A stretch of 22,257 bases of DNA, taken from contig JAMCQY010000004.1 of assembly GCA_023381945.1 (NCBI GenBank), forward strand, positions 1-22,257, written 5' to 3'. Under the pieces are notes generated by a model. The model was given only the letters and a program-made list of their open reading frames with translations. It had not been told where the DNA came from and searched no databases. The position numbers and the translations under genes are program-made. Within the stretch, counting starts at the first letter, position 1. The number at the start of each line of letters is the position of its first letter. The DNA comes from Deltaproteobacteria bacterium (GTDB lineage: Bacteria; Desulfobacterota; Desulfobaccia; Desulfobaccales; 0-14-0-80-60-11). Positions 1 through 6,795 of the stretch are shown piece by piece.

Positions 1-2
1 TG

Positions 3-533
3 GCCCGGGTCACCCTCATCTCCACCCTCAAGGAGATTCCCGGCTCCAAATCAGTATTTACCGCGGTCGCCTGGGGGGTGCTGGCGGCCCTCATTCCGGT
101 GGTTTGCTCCGATCAGGCCTTCTCTTGGGCTACCGCCATCGCCTTCTTTTTTGTGGCGGGGATGATTTTCATCCGCTCCGGCCTCTTCGAGATTCTGGCC
201 ATCGAAGGCGATCGGGTGGTGGGCAAAGAGACCCTGGCCATCGCCCTGGGCCGGGAGCGCACCCTGAAGGTGCTGGCCATCTGTTCTCTGGCTTTCAGCG
301 CCATGCTGCTATTGGCCGCTTGGGCCAGGATTATCCCGTCCCTGGGCTATATCCTCAGCGTCTCGGGCGTGTATGCCCTCGGGTACCTGGCTTTTTACCG
401 CGTCAGTTCCCTCGAATCGGGCCTGATGCTCGAATCCCTGGTGGAGGGCAATATGATTCTGGCGGGTATTTTGGCCTTTATCTGGGATCCGTATAACACC
501 ATTGCCAGTTTTTGGTATTCGGTTTTCAGATAG
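3..533 (+). CDS. UbiA-family prenyltransferase, C-terminal part
   Basis: The reading frame is open from the left edge, so the 5' end of this gene lies outside the window and only about 176 residues are seen. The visible part is strongly hydrophobic with several membrane segments. It contains LKEIPGSKS followed by a hydrophobic helix, and the block EILAIEGDRVVGKETLAIALG, which matches the second Asp-rich loop of UbiA-type membrane prenyltransferases (usually DxxxD followed by GKxTxxxxLG). Here the first acidic residue is Glu rather than Asp. Family members move a polyprenyl or similar isoprenoid chain onto an aromatic or other acceptor in the inner membrane, for quinone, heme or lipid synthesis; the acceptor cannot be told from this fragment. 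The GTG at 78 is only an internal codon. Confidence 0.72.
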   Translation, partial: ARVTLISTLKEIPGSKSVFTAVAWGVLAALIPVVCSDQAFSWATAIAFFFVAGMIFIRSGLFEILAIEGDRVVGKETLAIALGRERTLKVLAICSLAFSAMLLLAAWARIIPSLGYILSVSGVYALGYLAFYRVSSLESGLMLESLVEGNMILAGILAFIWDPYNTIASFWYSVFR

Positions 534-604
534 AACCTTTACAGTTCCGCCGCCGGATTTTTTCAGCACCGCGGACGGAGGCTTGGACCGGCAGAAGAGA
601 AACC

Positions 605-690
605 CCCGCTCCCCTGCGTAGGGGAAAGGGTTGGTTTCATCGCTGACTATTTCCCCTCACCCTGCCTTCTCCCCCATCGGGGGAGAGGAA
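605..690. repeat. Degenerate inverted repeat of C-rich/G-rich hairpins
   Basis: Two arms, each itself a hairpin, face one another. The left arm contains CCCCT-gcgt-AGGGG (611-624). The right arm contains TCTCCCCC-atc-GGGGGAGA (668-686). The reverse complement of the right arm (CTCCCCCGATGGGGGAGAAGG) resembles the left arm, so the whole is a decayed palindrome of hairpins. It lies 70 bp downstream of the prenyltransferase stop. No protein-like reading frame covers it. It is probably a dispersed intergenic repeat; whether it acts as a terminator is unknown, since no T-run follows on the + strand. Confidence 0.5.
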
Positions 691-1008
691 AAAAGCTTAA
701 TAATCTCTGCGTGCTATTGAACGTTGGCAGAGTTGATCGGTTTTCTTGCCGATTTAATAACAAAAGCCTTGCCTGACAACTCCTGCGCCTGACCCCCCGT
801 TTTCGGAGAACCGCCTTCTTTTGTTGGTTGCCGTCCCCAGAAGATTCTGACAGCCCCGAAGATTCTGACTTGAAATTCGACCGCCGCGACATTATATTGC
901 AACAAAATCTTGTGATCTCGGGAAAATAGTGCCTAGAATGCCGGAAAACGTTGAAACAGCAAGGGCGCCGAGCCCCGGCGGAAACTAATTTTTTTGCAAT
1001 TTTTTTTA
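691..1008. other. Gene-free region upstream of porin 1
   Basis: About 320 bp with no convincing coding sequence on either strand. The only repeated feature I see is GAAGATTCTGAC at 840-851 and again at 858-869, an 18-bp spaced direct repeat with CCC just before each copy. It lies about 140 bp upstream of the porin -35 box, where an activator site could sit, but nothing else supports this. The sequence becomes T-rich just before the promoter (987-1008). Confidence 0.4.
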
Positions 1009-1037
1009 TTGACAAAAGCTGTGTGCCATTCTAATAT
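1009..1037 (+). promoter_or_regulatory. sigma70-type promoter of porin 1
   Basis: A perfect -35 hexamer TTGACA (1009-1014) is followed by a 17-bp spacer and TAATAT (1032-1037). A T-rich stretch precedes the -35 box, as expected for an UP-like element. The transcript would begin near 1044 and have a leader of about 110 nt before the porin start. Confidence 0.75.
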
Positions 1038-1059
1038 GGCGCTGGGTTAAACGGATAAG

Positions 1060-1151
1060 TCGAAAGGAGGTGGAATAAAGGCAACGAAACTAACTAGTTA
1101 GGTATCATCAGAAAGGAGGAATTGGTTACTACTTTCCTAACCAAGGGGGGA
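1060..1151 (+). promoter_or_regulatory. Porin 1 leader with two extra Shine-Dalgarno sequences
   Basis: The leader holds AAAGGAGGTGG (near 1062-1072) and AAAGGAGGA (1112-1120), both stronger matches to the anti-Shine-Dalgarno than the GGGGGG directly before the start, yet neither is at a useful distance from an ATG. Between them is a perfect 12-bp palindrome CTAACTAGTTAG (1090-1101). After the second, GGTTA (1124-1128) can pair with TAACC (1138-1142), which could bring the second site closer to the ATG at 1152. A role as ribosome standby site or translational control is inference. Confidence 0.4.
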
Positions 1152-2645
1152 ATGATGAAAAAGACAATACTGATTTTGTTAGTGCTGGCCCTGATAGTCC
1201 CGTCGGCGGCTCTGGCCACGGAGTTCAGTCTGGGCGGCTACATCAAGCTGCAGAGTTACTGGGAATCCACCCAGAATTCTACCTTTCCGCTGGTTGCCCT
1301 CGCCCGGAACAATGATGCCGGGTTTAAACATGGCAACTTCCACGTGACCGCGGCCGAGTCCCGCTACAACTTCACCATCAAGGGACCCGACCTCTGGGGC
1401 GCCAAGACCACCGCCTTCATCGAGGTCGACTGGGAATCGAACTATGATTTCAACATCAGCGGCGTGACCGGCGCGGCTGGGCCCAATTCCATCAGCAACG
1501 CCTACCAACAGCGGCTGCGGCACGCGATGTTCCGGATGAACTGGCCTGAAACCGAGTTGATGTTCGGCCAGTACTGGGGCATGTTCTCCGAGTATGTGCC
1601 GGAAGTCACGAATGATGGCGTCTTGACCTTCCATGGCTGGGCTTACCAGCGGACCCCGCAGATCAGGTTGACCCAGAAGTTCGCGGGCGACTGGACCGTG
1701 GCCGCGGCCATCATGGAACCTTATAGCCCGACCAGCGTTGATGCGAACTTCAACACCACCGGCGCCACTAATTTCCCGGTCGGTTCGAGCGGCTCCACCT
1801 ATCTCGCCGGTGGCGCTACCTTCCCGGCGGGCCGCAACGCCGAAACCCCGCAGATCCAGGCCAAGATCCAATATGAAAAGGATCTCTGGGGCAAGGCCGC
1901 CTACTGGGGCCGCCCCCGGGGCTTCGCGGCTCAGTTGACCGGTGGCTGGCAGCGGCTGGATTACAGAACCAACGTCACCCCTACCGCGTTAAGCACCCTT
2001 GGCCAGAACGCCTTTGGTGCAACCACCAATTCGATCCAAAACGGCCAACAGTACCTGGATCCCTGGGCCATTCAGGCGAGCTTGTTCATCCCGGTGCTGC
2101 CCACCTACAGCAACAACCTGGCGGGCACCGCCTCCATTGTCACCCAGTGGTGGATTGGCCAGGGGGTCTCTTCCTTCGGCCTCGGCCGGGATCAGGACAA
2201 CTCCTGGTTTGATTTCAGCGGCAGAAACACTGTCGGCCAATTTGTCTATAACCGGAAACTGACCAACCAGTTTGGCGGTTGGATCCAGGGGCAGTACTAC
2301 TTCAACAACCAGTGGTTCCTGACGGTCGACTGGGGCATCGCCAAGACCTATGGCCAGGACCTCAGCACCTCCGCTCTGCTGACCGGCCAGCAGGCCGGCA
2401 ATGTGGCAGGCATCAAGTACGCCACCAACAACGACCAGATGAAGGTCTGGCAGGAGTATGACGTCGCCCTGTACTACCGGCCCATCCAGGCCTTGAAATT
2501 CGGCATCTCCTACATGTACGAGCGTACCGACTACCTGCAGAAAGTCAACAACCCGACCGGCGTTGGAACGCCCCCGGCCAGTCAAAACGCGACAGCCACG
2601 GGCGATTCGCACCGCATAGCGTTCGTCGCCTGGATGTTCTTCTAA
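1152..2645 (+). CDS. Outer-membrane porin, paralogue 1
   Basis: A 497-residue protein. The start ATGATG at 1152/1155 is chosen because it gives a classic signal peptide (MMKK, hydrophobic core, PSAALA cleaved before TEFSLGG) and because the paralogue at 3626 starts identically; the TTG at 1122 would add ten residues with poor ribosome spacing. The mature protein begins FSLGGYIKLQSYW, and carries repeated aromatic beta-strand blocks (ESRYNFTIKGPDLWGAKTTAFIE, RHAMFRMNWPETELMFGQYWGMF) and ends WMFF, the aromatic C-terminus that BAM-inserted barrels have. It resembles DcaP-like/trimeric Gram-negative porins that pass small solutes; the solute is unknown. A promoter and a strong terminator bracket it, so it is probably transcribed alone. 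Confidence 0.75.
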   Translation: MMKKTILILLVLALIVPSAALATEFSLGGYIKLQSYWESTQNSTFPLVALARNNDAGFKHGNFHVTAAESRYNFTIKGPDLWGAKTTAFIEVDWESNYDFNISGVTGAAGPNSISNAYQQRLRHAMFRMNWPETELMFGQYWGMFSEYVPEVTNDGVLTFHGWAYQRTPQIRLTQKFAGDWTVAAAIMEPYSPTSVDANFNTTGATNFPVGSSGSTYLAGGATFPAGRNAETPQIQAKIQYEKDLWGKAAYWGRPRGFAAQLTGGWQRLDYRTNVTPTALSTLGQNAFGATTNSIQNGQQYLDPWAIQASLFIPVLPTYSNNLAGTASIVTQWWIGQGVSSFGLGRDQDNSWFDFSGRNTVGQFVYNRKLTNQFGGWIQGQYYFNNQWFLTVDWGIAKTYGQDLSTSALLTGQQAGNVAGIKYATNNDQMKVWQEYDVALYYRPIQALKFGISYMYERTDYLQKVNNPTGVGTPPASQNATATGDSHRIAFVAWMFF

Positions 2646-2674
2646 CCTAACCATAACCCGAAAGGGTTGACCTG

Positions 2675-2716
2675 AACAGGCCCGCAAGCCGATCCGCTTG
2701 CGGGCCTGTTTTTTTT
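2675..2716 (+). terminator. Intrinsic terminator of porin 1
   Basis: A perfect 15-bp stem, AACAGGCCCGCAAGC (2675-2689) and GCTTGCGGGCCTGTT (2696-2710), has a 6-nt loop and is followed by an uninterrupted T-run to 2716. It begins 30 nt after the porin stop codon. Confidence 0.93.
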
Positions 2717-2773
2717 GAGATAAGCTGCTTGAGCGGCTGCTTGGCGTTATACTAATACCAAGTTGCGCCCATA

Positions 2774-2863
2774 TATAGCATTTGCCAAAAATTCTTTCCA
2801 ATTGGGGATTTAAGCTTTTTAGGTTATGCGCCGTTTAGGAAAAAACTTCTGGCATTCGCTATA
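2774..2863. mobile_element. TATAGC-ended miniature element, short copy
   Basis: The left end TATAGCATTTGCCAAAAA and the right end, which reads inverted as TATAGCGAATGCCAGAAG, match the ends of the elements at 6796, 12435 and 16629 with a few changes. Inside the ends, TTCTTTCC on the left mirrors GGAAAAAA on the right. This copy is only 90 bp and lacks the large inner palindrome found in the other three; a TGTAGGGGCG palindrome lies 10 bp outside its right end. Confidence 0.75.
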
Positions 2864-2873
2864 AGTAATTTTT

Positions 2874-2933
2874 TGTAGGGGCGGACCCGTGTGTCCGCCC
2901 TGATTGAGGCGCACACGCGGGTGCGCCCCTACA
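2874..2933. repeat. TGTAGGGGCG palindrome, copy 1
   Basis: A 60-bp inverted repeat running from TGTAGGGGCGG to CGCCCCTACA. The left half folds alone as GGGCGGAC-ccgtgt-GTCCGCCC and the right half as GGCGCAC-acgcgg-GTGCGCC. It lies inside the 2755-2969 element but outside the inner TATAGC-ended unit. Confidence 0.85.
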
Positions 2934-2969
2934 AAAGATTTTCTTACTTCTATCGGCGCAACTTGGTAT

Positions 2970-3350
2970 CAGGAGCACTGCATTGCTGAACCAAAAATTA
3001 GCAGGCGCAAAGAGTTTTACAATCCGTAAAAAATCTTGACAGACAAATCATTCCAATCAGTCCCGTCAGCACCCGCCTGCCTGGAAAGGGCCAAGAAAAG
3101 CCGGTAGTTAACCCTTCGACGGTTCTGTTCCAACCTGGCATGATGATTGAATAATAGGGGGAAAGCTCCAGGGCGGCCCGCGGCCAGGAGAAAATGTCCG
3201 GTGCGGCAGCTCTGTGTGGCCGGGTCATGCCTGCGGCGGGAACCGGAATCGTGAACCGTGAACCGGAGAGCGTTTTGTAGGGTTAGGGACCGGCAGCGCC
3301 GGCGCCAACTGCTGGTGCTGGTTCTATTTCGGTCACCGTTTTTGCACTAA
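2970..3350. other. Gene-free region between the porins
   Basis: I see no convincing coding sequence in these 380 bp. The only symmetric sequence is a short GCGCCGGCGC palindrome at 3296-3305. A 76-residue frame on the - strand (2998-3228) has no recognisable protein features and no ribosome site. Confidence 0.4.
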
Positions 3351-3357
3351 AAAACGG

Positions 3358-3386
3358 TTGACTGTTAAGACCCTATAAGGTAATAT
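3358..3386 (+). promoter_or_regulatory. Candidate promoter upstream of porin 2
   Basis: TTGACT (3358-3363), a 17-bp spacer and TAATAT (3381-3386) copy the spacing and -10 hexamer of the porin 1 promoter. The leader to porin 2 would be about 235 nt. A caution: the block CGGTTGACT-TTAA...TAATATCC also occurs just after porin 2 (5134-5166), so this stretch may instead be a relic of a porin 3' region. Directly after it, ATCCCTC and GAGGGAT (3385-3409) can pair. Confidence 0.5.
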
Positions 3387-3474
3387 CCCTCCGGTTTTTT
3401 TAGAGGGATTTTGCTGATGATTTTTGAGTTATAGTTTTGGGCCTTCAGTCCCGCAAAGAAGTATGAAAAATCTA

Positions 3475-3496
3475 GAACCGCCGCCCTCGGCGGTTC
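3475..3496 (+). other. Strong hairpin in the porin 2 leader
   Basis: GAACCGCCG (3475-3483) and CGGCGGTTC (3488-3496) form a perfect 9-bp stem with a 4-nt loop CCCT. No T-run follows, so it is not an intrinsic terminator. It would lie in the porin 2 leader if transcription begins near 3393. Confidence 0.5.
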
Positions 3497-3625
3497 GGGC
3501 GAGGGCGCGCCGCCTTACAATTTCATATAAAGAGCAGGGTGCAGGTGTATGAAATAAGGATAAACCGGGCGGAAACTGGGGAAGGGAGAAACGAGTTGAG
3601 GGCTTTTTAAAACCAAAGGGGGAGA

Positions 3626-5125
3626 ATGATGAAAAAGTTTGTACTGATTATGGCAGCTTTGGCCTTGCTGGCGCCGACCGCCGCCCTGGCCGCGGAGTTC
3701 AGTCTGGGAGGCTTTATTAAGCTTAGCACCTTCTGGGATTCCACCCAGGAAGGCGTGGCGGTAGGGCGCGCTGCCGTCATTCAGCGGAACAATGATGCCG
3801 GGTTCCAACACGGCAACTTCCACATGACTTCTCAGGAGTCCCGCTACAACTTCACCATTAAGGGGCCCGAACTCTGGGGCGCCAAGACTACCGCCTTCAT
3901 TGAAATGGACTTTGCCGGTTCCTATGATTCCAATGTTTCCGGGGTCACTGGGGCAGCTGGGCCTAATTCCATCAGCAACGCCTATCAGATGCGGCTGCGC
4001 CACGCCATGTTTCGCCTGAACTGGCCCGAGACCGAATTGCTGTTCGGCCAGTACTGGGGAATGTTTGCGGAATTCACGCCTGAGGCGGCGGGATTTTTGG
4101 AGTTTTCCACCAAAGGCGCCGCCAGCTACCGGGCGCCCCAGATCAGATTAACCCAGAAATTCCTGGGCGACTGGACCGTGGCCGCGGCCATCATGGAGCC
4201 CTATAGCCCGGGTACTGCTGATGCAAACTTCAATACCACCGCCATCGGTTTTCCGGCCGGCTCGAGCGGCACCACCTATCTTGCCGGTGGTGCTATATTC
4301 CCGGGGGGCCGAAACGCCGAGACCCCGAAATTTGAGGGGAAGATCGCCTATGAGCGAGATCTCTGGGGCAAGGCCGCTTATTTTGGCCGCCCCCGGGGTT
4401 TCACTGCTCAACTGACCGCGGCCTGGGAACGGATCCAATACCGCACCAACGCTCCCGGAGCCAGCTTGCTTAACACCTTCGGGCAGAACGCCTTCGGCGC
4501 GACCTCGGTCGTCCAGGACGGCCAGCAGTACCTGAGCCCGTGGGCCGTGGGGGCGAGCCTGTTCGTCCCGGTGATCCCCACCTACAGCGCCAATCTGGCG
4601 GGCACCGCCTCTATAACCACGCAGTGGTTCATCGGCCAGGGGACGACCTTTATCGACGGCAGCCGGGACAATGACAACTCCTGGTTCCAATTCATCGGGA
4701 GAAGCCCGTCTGGCGCCTTTATCTATGACCGGAAGCTGATGAACCAATTCGGCGGCTTCGTCCAGGGGCAGTATTATTTCACCAGCCAATGGTACATGAA
4801 TGCCGCCTGGGGCATGAGGCGGGACTATGGCATTGACACCAGCACCTCCGCCCTGCTGGCCGGCCAGCAGGCCGGCAATCTGCCGGGCTACAAATATGCC
4901 AGCAATAACGATCAGTTAAAATTATGGCAGCAGTTTGATCTGACCCTGTGGTACCGGCCCATCCAGGCGCTCAGGTTTGGTCTGCAGTACGCTTACCAGC
5001 GTGCCGATTTCTTGCAGAAAACCAACAACCCGACCATCGCCGGGGGCGCTGTGCAGAACAGTCAAGGGGCTACCAACGTGGGAGAATCACATCGCCTGCA
5101 GTTCGTCGCCTTCATGTACTTCTGA
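3626..5125 (+). CDS. Outer-membrane porin, paralogue 2
   Basis: A 499-residue protein that aligns end to end with the porin at 1152. The start ATGATGAAAAAG at 3626/3629 follows the ribosome site AAAGGGGGAG at a good distance. A 22-residue signal peptide ends PTAALA before AEFSLGGFIKLSTFW. Shared blocks include NNDAGFxHGNFHxT, GAAGPNSISNAYQ, RLTQKFxGDWTVAAAIMEP and STSALLxGQQAGN; differences cluster in the stretches between them, as expected for surface loops. It ends FMYF, with a C-terminal Phe typical of outer-membrane barrels. Like its paralogue it is probably a general or substrate-preferring solute channel. It has its own terminator and may have its own promoter, so the two copies could be expressed under different conditions. 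Confidence 0.75.
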   Translation: MMKKFVLIMAALALLAPTAALAAEFSLGGFIKLSTFWDSTQEGVAVGRAAVIQRNNDAGFQHGNFHMTSQESRYNFTIKGPELWGAKTTAFIEMDFAGSYDSNVSGVTGAAGPNSISNAYQMRLRHAMFRLNWPETELLFGQYWGMFAEFTPEAAGFLEFSTKGAASYRAPQIRLTQKFLGDWTVAAAIMEPYSPGTADANFNTTAIGFPAGSSGTTYLAGGAIFPGGRNAETPKFEGKIAYERDLWGKAAYFGRPRGFTAQLTAAWERIQYRTNAPGASLLNTFGQNAFGATSVVQDGQQYLSPWAVGASLFVPVIPTYSANLAGTASITTQWFIGQGTTFIDGSRDNDNSWFQFIGRSPSGAFIYDRKLMNQFGGFVQGQYYFTSQWYMNAAWGMRRDYGIDTSTSALLAGQQAGNLPGYKYASNNDQLKLWQQFDLTLWYRPIQALRFGLQYAYQRADFLQKTNNPTIAGGAVQNSQGATNVGESHRLQFVAFMYF

Positions 5126-5145
5126 CCGAAAAGCGGTTGACTATT

Positions 5146-5181
5146 AAAAGCCCGCGAGATAATATCCTCGTGGGCTTTTTT
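5146..5181 (+). terminator. Intrinsic terminator of porin 2
   Basis: AAAAGCCCGCGAG (5146-5158) pairs with CTCGTGGGCTTTT (5167-5179) with a single G-T wobble, around the 8-nt loop ATAATATC, and a T-run ends the structure. The same bases contain a promoter-like TTGACT-N17-TAATAT (5137-5165), so the hairpin overlaps a possible start site. Confidence 0.85.
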
Positions 5182-5201
5182 GCTGAAGACGGCTTTCGGT
5201 T

Positions 5202-5463
5202 ATGATGCCAACGACAAAATCGAAATCAAGATTATACCATGATCTGGAGGTGTGGAAGCTATCCCCTGATCTTCTCAGAGGGGTTTATCTCACCAATAAA
5301 TTTCCCGCCTCAGAGAACTTCGGATTGACCAATCAAATCAGAAGAGTTGCCAACGAACTAGAATAGTCGAACCATGAAGACCAATCCCTTACCTTCTAAT
5401 CTTGACAGGATACGGAAGATGATCAAGGCATTATCGAAAGAGATAATTTTAAAGCTTTTTTGC
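5202..5463 (+). pseudogene. Decayed four-helix-bundle (23S rRNA intervening-sequence type) gene
   Basis: The frame from the ATG at 5202 to a stop at 5366 encodes only 54 residues, including YHDLEVWKLSPDLLRGVY and FGLTNQIRRVAN. These match the N-terminal half of the S23/IVP four-helix-bundle family (pattern YxDLxVWxxs, then FGLxxQIRRAAxSIPxNIAEG). The SIPxNIAEG motif is missing. About 40 bp after the stop, LDRIRKMIKALSK (near 5400-5440) resembles the family's C-terminal helix (IxRMLxxLIKSL). The simplest reading is an intact family member of roughly 115-125 residues that lost its middle and decayed. The family occurs in 23S rRNA intervening sequences and as scattered genomic copies; its function is not settled. 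Confidence 0.6.
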
Positions 5464-5500
5464 TAGGTTATCGAAAACCGAAAAACTCATAAGGAAGAAC

Positions 5501-6721
5501 ATGATGTTTAGAAGGCTTGTTTCTTTTACCGGAAACCGGAAACCGAAAGCCGAAAACCCATGGCCCCGGAAATTTGCCGCCCTGCTGTCCGTCCTCCTCT
5601 TATTAAGCTTCGTGGGGCCAGCCTTCATGGGCTGCAGTTCCTTCGGTGATTTCAAGAATTGGGTGACCGGTTCAAGGCCGGACGAAGATGAGGGGGAAAC
5701 CATTCCTCCCGAGGCCCAGCAGGAAACGGTGATGATTGACGGCAAGCCCTACGTCCGCAGCAAGAACCCGTACTGGCTCACCTACCCGGAGCAGCCGGAA
5801 TATCTTTATGTGGAGAAGGGCAAGGAATTCACCGGCTTGCAGACGCACCTGATCAACGCCCTGGCCAAGGCGATTGGCAAGGAAAAGACCAAGGCTCAGG
5901 GCAAGAGCATTCCTCCCGATAAGCTGCAGGAATTGGTGAAGGCCGAAGTGGACCGCATCCTCCGGGAGCAGGGTCTGGGTGGCTTTGTCTCCCAGGGACG
6001 GGGCGAACGGTCGCCTTTCGTGGGCCGTTCGGTGGCGGTGATCCCGGACCTGGACACCCCTGCCACCTATGAGGGCCTCAACCGGACCATGGCCATGGCC
6101 CTGGGGGATGCCCTGGGACGGACCAAAGACATGCGGGTGGTGGGCCCGGACAAGATTAAGGAAGCCCTAAGCAAGGCTGGAGTAACCGGGAAACTGAACC
6201 TGATGCCCAACATCAAGGCCCTGGGAGATTATCTTGGGGTGCAGGGCATCGTCCTGACGGGCATCATGCCGCCTGAAAGAGGGGCCCCGGCAGCCATGGC
6301 CATTCAGGTTTACGACACCTTCGCAGGGACCAAGGAACAGTCCTTGGCCGGTACTATGGACGGCGGTACCCCCAATGTCGCGTCTGTGACCAAGTTCGCC
6401 AATGACAATGCCCTACGCGTGGGCGCAGAGCTCATGAACATTCGCTGGTTCGGCCGGGTGGATTTTGTCAAGGAGGGCAAGGTTTATCTCAATCTGGGCC
6501 AGAATGCCGGTCTCAAGGTCGGCGACCGCCTGCGGGTGGTGGCTCCGGGCAAGGAAGTGGTGAATCCTACGACCCACGCGGTCCTCGGATACACCGCGGA
6601 TGAAACCCAGGGGGAACTGAAGGTGACGGAACTCCTGGGTAACTCCGGGGCAGTGGCGACCGTCATGAACGGCGGCCCCTTCAAGCCCTCCGACCGGGTG
6701 CGAGCCAAAGTTAGCCAGTAG
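5501..6721 (+). CDS. Putative lipoprotein, CsgG/FlgT-like
   Basis: A 406-residue protein with ribosome site AAGGAAG before ATGATG. A basic N-terminus is followed by a hydrophobic stretch (FAALLSVLLLLSFVGPAFMGCSS), with Cys as probable lipid anchor, although the residue at -3 is Phe instead of the usual Leu. After a charged linker and a helical region (residues about 105-165), residues about 175-260 (VAVIPDLDT, then VVGPDKIKEALS, LGDYLGVQGIVLTG) resemble the alpha/beta domain of CsgG/LpoB-type lipoproteins. The C-terminal part (GKVYLNLGQNAGLKVGDRLRVV, then GELKVTELLGNSGAVATV) resembles the beta domain at the end of FlgT-like proteins. The likely site is the periplasmic face of the outer membrane; the precise role is unknown. 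It has its own terminator. Confidence 0.6.
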   Translation: MMFRRLVSFTGNRKPKAENPWPRKFAALLSVLLLLSFVGPAFMGCSSFGDFKNWVTGSRPDEDEGETIPPEAQQETVMIDGKPYVRSKNPYWLTYPEQPEYLYVEKGKEFTGLQTHLINALAKAIGKEKTKAQGKSIPPDKLQELVKAEVDRILREQGLGGFVSQGRGERSPFVGRSVAVIPDLDTPATYEGLNRTMAMALGDALGRTKDMRVVGPDKIKEALSKAGVTGKLNLMPNIKALGDYLGVQGIVLTGIMPPERGAPAAMAIQVYDTFAGTKEQSLAGTMDGGTPNVASVTKFANDNALRVGAELMNIRWFGRVDFVKEGKVYLNLGQNAGLKVGDRLRVVAPGKEVVNPTTHAVLGYTADETQGELKVTELLGNSGAVATVMNGGPFKPSDRVRAKVSQ

Positions 6722-6745
6722 TCGGTAATCAGCAAAGACAATAAT

Positions 6746-6780
6746 AAAGTCCCTTTTCTTTTGAAGAGGGACTTTTTTTT
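6746..6780 (+). terminator. Intrinsic terminator of the lipoprotein gene
   Basis: AAAGTCCCTTTT and AAGAGGGACTTT pair with one mismatch around the loop CTTTTG, followed by eight Ts. It starts 25 nt after the stop codon. Confidence 0.88.
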
Positions 6781-6795
6781 AGAGCGGGGCTTTAA

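Larger units (their letters stand above)
2755..2969. mobile_element. Nested non-coding miniature element with 15-bp perfect terminal inverted repeats
   Basis: The ends are ATACCAAGTTGCGCC (2755-2769) and its exact reverse complement GGCGCAACTTGGTAT (2955-2969). The 215-bp interior has no coding capacity and contains two other repeat units: a TATAGC-ended element (2774-2863) and a TGTAGGGGCG palindrome (2874-2933). Both ends carry TA just inside the edge, which would fit a TA target duplication as made by IS630/Tc1-mariner-type transposases; this class assignment is inference. No transposase gene with these ends is in the window. Confidence 0.75.

Noticed and set aside
647..1015. 122-residue - strand frame upstream of porin 1
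   Set aside because: It starts in the porin promoter region, is basic and of low order, and ends in translation of the repeat at 605-690 (PRWGRRQGEGK).
1122..1151. TTG at 1122 as start of porin 1
   Set aside because: The ribosome site would be only about two bases away, and the extra ten residues would sit before a complete signal peptide that matches the paralogue's start.
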